Shown piece by piece: positions 59,055 through 64,000 of a stretch of DNA of 64,000 nucleotides. The translations under genes were made by a program, and so were the position numbers. Position 1 is the first letter of the stretch, and each line of letters opens with the position of its first letter. The notes beneath the pieces are model-generated. The model was not told where the DNA came from, did not search any database, and was given only the letters and a program-made list of their open reading frames with translations. Origin of the DNA: Oryzomicrobium terrae (GTDB taxonomy: Bacteria; Pseudomonadota; Gammaproteobacteria; Burkholderiales; Rhodocyclaceae); the NCBI RefSeq assembly GCF_008274805.1, contig NZ_CP022579.1, forward strand, positions 2,852,001 to 2,916,000. Reading direction: 5' to 3'.

Positions 59055-59858
59055 ATGCGTGACCCGGCTACGCTCAAGAACATGCTTGACGCCACCATCG
59101 GCCTGGTGCGCCTGGTGGCGCGGCAGGAGATCATGCCGCGTTTTCTGCGCGTGGCGCAGCAGCAGAAGGCCGACGGCTCGCTGTTTTCCGAAGCCGACCT
59201 GGCCGCCCAGCACTTCCTCGCCCGTGAATTGAAGAAGGTGGCCGATTGCCCGGTGGTCGGCGAAGAAATGACCGAGGACGAGCAGGCCCTGGCCTGGGCC
59301 GCCGGCCGGGACGGGCTGTGGTGCATCGACCCGATCGACGGCACCACCAACTTCATCAACGGTATTCCCCTGTTTGCCGTCTCGGTGGCTTTCTTCGAGC
59401 AGGGCCGGCCACGTCTGGCAGTGACCTTCGCTCCGGTTACCGACGAGATGTTCTACGCTCGGGAAGGCAACGGCGCCTACCTCAACGGCCAGCGCCTGCC
59501 CCTGCGCCCGGTGGCCGACACCTTGGAGCGGGCCGTGGCCGGGGTCGATTTCAAGCGCATTCCCAAGCCCTTGGCGGACCGGCTGGCCTGTGAGCCGCCC
59601 TTCTATTCCCAGCGCAATTTCGGCTGCTCGACCCTGGAATGGTGCTTTGTCGCCGCCGGCCGGCTCGACGTGTACCTGCACGGCGGCCAGATGCTGTGGG
59701 ACTACTGCGCCGGCAGCCTGATCCTCAAGGAAGCGGGCGGAGCCATGGCCACCCTGGAACACACCGACTTCAACGAAGCGCCGGTGTGGAAGCGGCCGGT
59801 GATGGCCGCCCTCAACCCCAAGGTATTTTCCGCCTGGCAGACCTGGATCCGCGGCTAA
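59055..59858 (+). CDS. Inositol monophosphatase-family phosphatase
   Basis: 267-aa Mg2+/Li+-sensitive phosphatase: VVGEEMTED (metal Glu), the signature WCIDPIDGTTNFINGIPLFAVSVAF (DPxDGT motif 1) and the second motif MLWDYCAGSLILKEAGG. Substrates in the family range from inositol 1-phosphate to histidinol phosphate (HisN), PAP and fructose 1,6-bisphosphate; which one applies here is not clear. It lies 36 nt after the thioredoxin-like gene. Confidence 0.9.
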   Translation: MRDPATLKNMLDATIGLVRLVARQEIMPRFLRVAQQQKADGSLFSEADLAAQHFLARELKKVADCPVVGEEMTEDEQALAWAAGRDGLWCIDPIDGTTNFINGIPLFAVSVAFFEQGRPRLAVTFAPVTDEMFYAREGNGAYLNGQRLPLRPVADTLERAVAGVDFKRIPKPLADRLACEPPFYSQRNFGCSTLEWCFVAAGRLDVYLHGGQMLWDYCAGSLILKEAGGAMATLEHTDFNEAPVWKRPVMAALNPKVFSAWQTWIRG

Positions 59859-59951
59859 GCGCCCCGCCGCACCGCGGCGCTGGCCCATTCGAAAACCTGA
59901 CCCGCCGGATCGCCGCGCCAGATAACGATCTTCAGACCCCCATCCCCAAAA

Positions 59952-60008
59952 GCAAGGCGGGGCGCGCCTCTCCACGGCATATGCCGCGAGAGCCGCGCCC
60001 CGCCTTGC
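59952..60008. terminator. Long inverted repeat, probable convergent terminator
   Basis: GCAAGGCGGGGCGCG (59952-59966) is perfectly inverted at 59994-60008, enclosing CTCTC/GAGAG and a GGCATATGCC core. The resulting stem is long and GC-rich but has no T tract. It lies between the convergent phosphatase gene and the GGDEF/EAL gene. Confidence 0.6.
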
Positions 60009-60033
60009 GTTCAGGGCTGGTCATTCAGCCGGT

Positions 60034-62607
60034 CTAGGCCAGCACCGGCTCCCCGGCCGGGGACCAGGCGCCGCGCAGGATCTTGGGCTCGGGGCGGCCG
60101 ATGTAGTAGCCCTGGGCCAGATCCACGCCCATGCGACGCAGTTCGTCGAGCACCTCGGCGTTCTCGACGAACTCGGCCACCACCTGGATGCCCAGTTCCT
60201 GGGCCAGGGACTGCATGCTCTGGACGAAGGCCCGGTCCCGCGGGCTTTGCAGGATGTTCATGACGAAATCCCCCTCGACCTTGAGGAAGTCCACCGGGAA
60301 GTGGCGCAGGTAGTGGAACGAGGAGAAGCCGGAACCAAAGTCGTCGATGGCCAGCTTGAAGCCGTCGAACTTCAGGTCGTTGAGGAAGCGCTGCACCAGG
60401 CTCAGGTTCTTCACCGTGTCGCGCTCGGTGATCTCGAAGACGATGCGCGACGGATCGACCCCGGAATCGGCCACCACCCGGCGCACCGACTTGGCGAACT
60501 CGTTGAGCACCAGGGCCCGGGGCGACAGGTTGAGGAACATCAACCCGTCGTGGCCGGCATCACGCAACTGGCCCAGGGCCGATTCGATGATCAGGCAGTC
60601 GAGGCGGTGGATCACCCCCATCTTCTCGGCGATCTCGACGAACTCGTCGGCACGCAGGATGCGCCCTTCGAGCTGCATGCGGCAGAGCACCTCGTAGGCG
60701 GCCACGGTGTTGTTGCGCACGTCGAGGATCGGCTGGAAGTGGGGCACCAGCTTGCGCTGCTCGATGGCGTTGAGGATCAGCACGCTCTTGTTGGAGATGT
60801 CGCGGAACACCTCGACCACATCCTCGTTGGAGGGGATCGCCACCCGCTCCTTACCCTCGGCCTTGGCCCGGTACATCATGTTGTCGGCGAACAGGAACAG
60901 GTCCTTGGCCTCGGTGGCATGGTCGGGGAACACCGCCATGCCGATCGAGGCGGTGGCCCGGATCGGCGTGCCGTCGGGGCCGTCGAGCACCATGTCGCGC
61001 ACCGCGTGGAGGATGCGGTGGGCCACTTCCGACACCTGGGGCAGCTCGGCCTCGGGCAGGATCACGACGAACTCGTCGCCGCCGTAGCGGGCCAGGATGT
61101 CGCCGCCGCGCAGCACGCCGTGGACGGTGCGCGCCAGCATCTGCAGGAAACGGTCGCCGGTGACGTGGTCGTAGTGGTCGTTGACCAGCTTGAAGTTGTC
61201 CAGATCGATCAGCAGCAGGCCGAAGGAACAATCGTGGCGCTTGGCCCGGCCGATCTCGTAGCCGAGCATTTCCCAGAACACCCGCTGGTTGAACAGGTCG
61301 GTCAGGGGGTCCCGGGTGGCGTAGTACTCCAGATCCCGGGTGTATTTGTAGATGGCCTTCACCGAGCCGACCACGTTGAGCAGGGTGGACAGCACCGAGT
61401 CGAGCACCAGGTGGCGGGTCTCGTCTTCCAGCTCGTTGGCATGCACGCCCACCCCGACGATGCCGCCGATCTTGGGCGTATCGACGAAGAACGACTTGAC
61501 GTGCAGCGCCAGGGTTTCCTCGTCCATGGCCACTTCGGCCGCGTCGGCCTCGGCCACGTGGTGATTGATATTGAAGTGGGTGTAGGCGGAGAAGCGCGGG
61601 TGTTTCCCCAGGATCTCGCGGATGTGCCGCTCCACCTGGCTCCGGGCGGCCGCATTGGGCGGGTGGAACCAGAAGATTTCCAGGTCGAACAGTTCGTCGT
61701 CGATCTGGAACAGGGAGAACAGCAGGTGGGCCGGCATCACCTTGTTGATGTCGCGCACCAGGTGATTCACGTATTCGTGCCAGTCGCGGATGATCTCCGA
61801 GGTAATGACGAATTTTTCCAGCAGGCCGATCTCGAAGGTGAGCATGTCCTTATCGACCGCCACGGCGCGCAGGCGCTGCACCAGCTCCTCAACGGCGGAA
61901 AGAATGCGGTGGATCTCTTCGAAGCCCGACTCCTCCCGGGGGAACTCCAGCTTGCGCAGGTCGGCCACGGCGTTGACCTCGGCCACCTTGGCCTCGACTC
62001 CTTCCAGGGCCCGGCCGACACGGCGATTGACCAGGAACACGCCGAGCAGGGTGAGAAAGCCCGCCGGCAGCAGCCACCAGGCCGTCTGGGCGAGGAAACC
62101 GCCGCGCAGGCCGGCCAACGCACCGGTCAGATCCTGGCGCACCTCGATCACCCCCAGGGTATCGCCGGCGGACACGCCGTCGTGGCACCCCAGGCATTTG
62201 CGCTCGGCCTGTAGCGGGTAGAGCAGGCGGATACGCTCATCGCTGACCCGATGGAAGGACTGGCCGCTGGCCAGCACCTGCTGCAATTCGCCATCCAGGG
62301 GCGGTTGCTCGATGGCGCCGTACTGGGCCTCGACCCGGGGGCCCCGATAAATCTGCACCACGGCGCCCTGGCCGGCATTGGCCTCCCGGGTGCGGGCGAC
62401 GAAGCGTTCGGCCTGGGCGCGGCTCCAGCCGGTGGACATCAGCTCGTACATGGCGACGAAGGTGGTCCGGGCGGTGGCCTCGGCCGATTCCCGCGCCTGG
62501 GTGGTCACCGCCACGTCGAACGCACGGGACACGGCCAGGTAGCTGCCGGCAAACAGAACGGAGCCGGTCAGAATCGACCCGGCCAGGATGAAGGTGCGAA
62601 TTTTCAT
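60034..62607 (-). CDS. Membrane GGDEF/EAL protein with periplasmic heme-c sensor domain
   Basis: 857 aa in order: membrane segment (about 5-25); periplasmic Tll0287/DUF3365-like domain with the heme-c motif CLGCH (138-142); second membrane segment (about 172-192); cytoplasmic sensor-like region; GGDEF domain with intact RYGGDEFVVILPE; and EAL domain starting YEVLCRMQLEG, with NLSPRALVLNEF and FGSGFSSFHYLRHFPVDFLKVEG. It probably couples redox or ligand sensing by heme to c-di-GMP turnover. EVL replaces EAL; a bifunctional enzyme is possible. ATG 62607. Confidence 0.93.
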   Translation of the reverse strand: MKIRTFILAGSILTGSVLFAGSYLAVSRAFDVAVTTQARESAEATARTTFVAMYELMSTGWSRAQAERFVARTREANAGQGAVVQIYRGPRVEAQYGAIEQPPLDGELQQVLASGQSFHRVSDERIRLLYPLQAERKCLGCHDGVSAGDTLGVIEVRQDLTGALAGLRGGFLAQTAWWLLPAGFLTLLGVFLVNRRVGRALEGVEAKVAEVNAVADLRKLEFPREESGFEEIHRILSAVEELVQRLRAVAVDKDMLTFEIGLLEKFVITSEIIRDWHEYVNHLVRDINKVMPAHLLFSLFQIDDELFDLEIFWFHPPNAAARSQVERHIREILGKHPRFSAYTHFNINHHVAEADAAEVAMDEETLALHVKSFFVDTPKIGGIVGVGVHANELEDETRHLVLDSVLSTLLNVVGSVKAIYKYTRDLEYYATRDPLTDLFNQRVFWEMLGYEIGRAKRHDCSFGLLLIDLDNFKLVNDHYDHVTGDRFLQMLARTVHGVLRGGDILARYGGDEFVVILPEAELPQVSEVAHRILHAVRDMVLDGPDGTPIRATASIGMAVFPDHATEAKDLFLFADNMMYRAKAEGKERVAIPSNEDVVEVFRDISNKSVLILNAIEQRKLVPHFQPILDVRNNTVAAYEVLCRMQLEGRILRADEFVEIAEKMGVIHRLDCLIIESALGQLRDAGHDGLMFLNLSPRALVLNEFAKSVRRVVADSGVDPSRIVFEITERDTVKNLSLVQRFLNDLKFDGFKLAIDDFGSGFSSFHYLRHFPVDFLKVEGDFVMNILQSPRDRAFVQSMQSLAQELGIQVVAEFVENAEVLDELRRMGVDLAQGYYIGRPEPKILRGAWSPAGEPVLA

Positions 62608-62853
62608 GTGCGTAGGCTCTCCCATGACCCGGGGCACGCCCGGATCCGGCGGCGCTCGGGCCGCCTTCCTGCCAATTTATTTACCGATGGCATATTACCC
62701 CACCCCCTCGCCCCGGCGCAGGGCAAATTTCTGTTCCAGAGGGCGAAAAGCCGCTACCGGCGGGCTTCTGCGGCAGCGCAGCACCAGGGCGGGGCATCGC
62801 GGTACAATCCGCCGCTGATAGTTGTTATCGCATCCTAGCTTTCGGAGTTTTTC

Positions 62854-63867
62854 ATGCGCCGCATCACCCTCACCCGCTTCCTCATCGAAGCCCAACGCCA
62901 GCAAGGCGCCCAAAATAGCGACCTGCGCCTCCTCATCGAGGTGGTGGCGCGGGCCTGTAAAGCCATTTCGGTGGCCATCGGCAAGGGCAGCCTGGGCGGC
63001 GTCCTGGGCGATGCCGGCAGCGATAACGTGCAGGGCGAAGCGCAGAAGAAGCTCGACGTGCTGTCCAACGAAATCCTGCTCGAAGCCAACGAGTGGGGCG
63101 GCCACCTGGCCGGCATGGCCTCCGAGGAAATGGAACTGCCCCACGCCATCCCCACCGAATACCCCAAGGGCGAATACCTGCTGCTGTTCGATCCCCTCGA
63201 CGGCTCCTCCAACATCGACGTCAACATTTCGGTGGGCACCATCTTCTCGGTGCTCAAGTGCGCCAACGCCGGCTGTGACCTGCACGACCACGACTTCATG
63301 CAGAAGGGCACCCAGCAGGTGGCCGCCGGTTACACGGTGTACGGGCCGTCGACCCTGTTGGTACTGACCCTGGGCAACGGCGTGCACTGCTTCACCCTGG
63401 ACCGGGAACTGGGCTCCTTCGTGCTGACCAAGGAAAACCTGTCGATCCCCGAGGACACCCGCGAATTCGCCATCAACATGTCCAACCAGCGTTTCTGGGA
63501 AAAGCCCGTGCAGCGCTATGTGGACGAGCTGTTGCAGGGCAAGGAAGGCCCCCGCGGCAAGGACTTCAACATGCGTTGGGTCGCCTCGATGGTGGCCGAC
63601 GTGCATCGCATCCTCACCCGGGGCGGCCTCTTCATGTACCCCTTGGACAGCAAGACCGTGGCCCAGGGCGGCAAGCTGCGCCTGATGTACGAAGCCAACC
63701 CGATGGCCTTCATCGTCGAGCAGGCCGGCGGCGCCGCCACCACGGGTCGCGAGCGCATCCTCGACCTGCAGCCCACCGGCCTGCACCAGCGGGTGCCGGT
63801 GGTGCTCGGTTCGAAGAACGAAGTGGAGCGGGTCACCCGCTACCACCTCGAAGGCAGCCAAGGCTAA
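62854..63867 (+). CDS. fbp: Fructose-1,6-bisphosphatase class I
   Basis: 337-aa enzyme hydrolysing fructose 1,6-bisphosphate. [13 protein letters not shown] at the N-terminus, metal site [37 protein letters not shown] and [20 protein letters not shown] are all present. CGGAG precedes ATG 62854. It is followed after 23 nt by prk, so besides gluconeogenesis it may serve the Calvin cycle. Confidence 0.97.
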   Translation: MRRITLTRFLIEAQRQQGAQNSDLRLLIEVVARACKAISVAIGKGSLGGVLGDAGSDNVQGEAQKKLDVLSNEILLEANEWGGHLAGMASEEMELPHAIPTEYPKGEYLLLFDPLDGSSNIDVNISVGTIFSVLKCANAGCDLHDHDFMQKGTQQVAAGYTVYGPSTLLVLTLGNGVHCFTLDRELGSFVLTKENLSIPEDTREFAINMSNQRFWEKPVQRYVDELLQGKEGPRGKDFNMRWVASMVADVHRILTRGGLFMYPLDSKTVAQGGKLRLMYEANPMAFIVEQAGGAATTGRERILDLQPTGLHQRVPVVLGSKNEVERVTRYHLEGSQG

Positions 63868-63890
63868 GCCCGCCGGGAGGCCCGCACCCC

Positions 63891-64000
63891 ATGTCGGTCA
63901 AGCACCCCATCATCGCCGTCACCGGATCCTCCGGGTCCGGCACGACCACGGTTCGCCACACCTTCGAGCGCATTTTCTGGCGCGAGAACGTCAAGGCCGT
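63891..64000 (+). CDS. prk: Phosphoribulokinase (partial, runs off the right edge)
   Basis: 36 codons starting MSVKHPIIAVTGSSGSGTTT with the P-loop GSSGSGTTTV, then RHTFERIFWRENVKA, the characteristic N-terminus of the proteobacterial phosphoribulokinase that makes ribulose 1,5-bisphosphate. GGGAGG lies upstream of the ATG. Adjacent to fbp as in cbb gene groups. The fragment is short, but the pattern is distinctive. Confidence 0.9.
   Translation, partial: MSVKHPIIAVTGSSGSGTTTVRHTFERIFWRENVKA

Noticed and set aside
60247-62214. Long plus-strand open frame opposite the GGDEF/EAL gene
   Set aside because: Composition is antisense-like (His/Asp/Val/Gln-rich), there is no recognisable domain and the minus-strand gene has complete motifs.

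Overview
This 64 kb window is chromosomal DNA of a Gram-negative, GC-rich betaproteobacterium. The gene content and order (mraZ-rsmH-ftsL-ftsI-murE-murF-mraY, rsmI-yraN-diaA-dolP, a pyruvate dehydrogenase cluster with a lipoylated E3, fbp next to prk) fit a Rhodocyclales-type organism such as Azospira/Dechlorosoma; the genus is an inference. The fbp-prk pair at the right edge suggests a Calvin-Benson cycle.

Layout. 1-6480 (minus strand): start of the division and cell wall (dcw) cluster behind a promoter carrying three MraZ boxes. 6830-7267: RNase P RNA (minus). 7276-10882 (minus): a DUF3025 protein, a small lipoprotein, pyrC and rsmI. 10965-13120 (plus): yraN, an exported HIRAN protein, diaA/gmhA and dolP. 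13188-16274: mmsA and the divergent chromate transporter chrA. 16285-20963 (minus): a TonB-dependent receptor, a periplasmic nucleotide pyrophosphatase/phosphodiesterase and a periplasmic SurE-type nucleotidase, which together look like a nucleotide or phosphate scavenging set. 21340-22584: a nitronate monooxygenase-like gene. 22668-34836 (minus): a visibly AT-richer O-antigen/capsule locus of Wzx/Wzy type, with an unusual small-molecule trio (class IV aminotransferase, fold-III PLP decarboxylase, HpcH/HpaI aldolase). It is bounded by a tRNA-Ala(CGC) gene and a strong bidirectional terminator. 35097-39635 (minus): tsaC/sua5, purK, purE, folD and an IorA-like fragment. 40016-46166 (plus): aceE-aceF-lpdA. 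46302-48002: a conserved protein with a PilZ-like tail. 47957-51750 (minus): a four-gene operon of a PlcP-like phospholipase C, two family-4 glycosyltransferases and dgkA. 51893-54013 (plus): rpiA, phoU and an HU gene. 54128-58408 (minus): yggX, argA, a two-domain PPK2 (polyphosphate:AMP phosphotransferase) and rsmE. 58464-59858 (plus): a thioredoxin-like protein and an inositol monophosphatase-family protein. 60034-62607 (minus): a heme-c-linked GGDEF/EAL protein. 62854-64000 (plus): fbp and the start of prk.

The most interesting theme is phosphate economy. The plcP-like operon is preceded by four half-sites spaced exactly 11 bp apart that resemble PhoB boxes, oriented toward plcP. This predicts phosphate-controlled replacement of phospholipid by glycolipid: PlcP releases diacylglycerol, the glycosyltransferases glycosylate it and DgkA recycles it. 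phoU and the polyphosphate enzyme lie within 6 kb. A weaker three-repeat PhoB-like site lies upstream of the TonB receptor/phosphodiesterase/nucleotidase set. These regulatory calls were read by eye and are untested. No CRISPR array, transposase, prophage or rRNA operon was seen.
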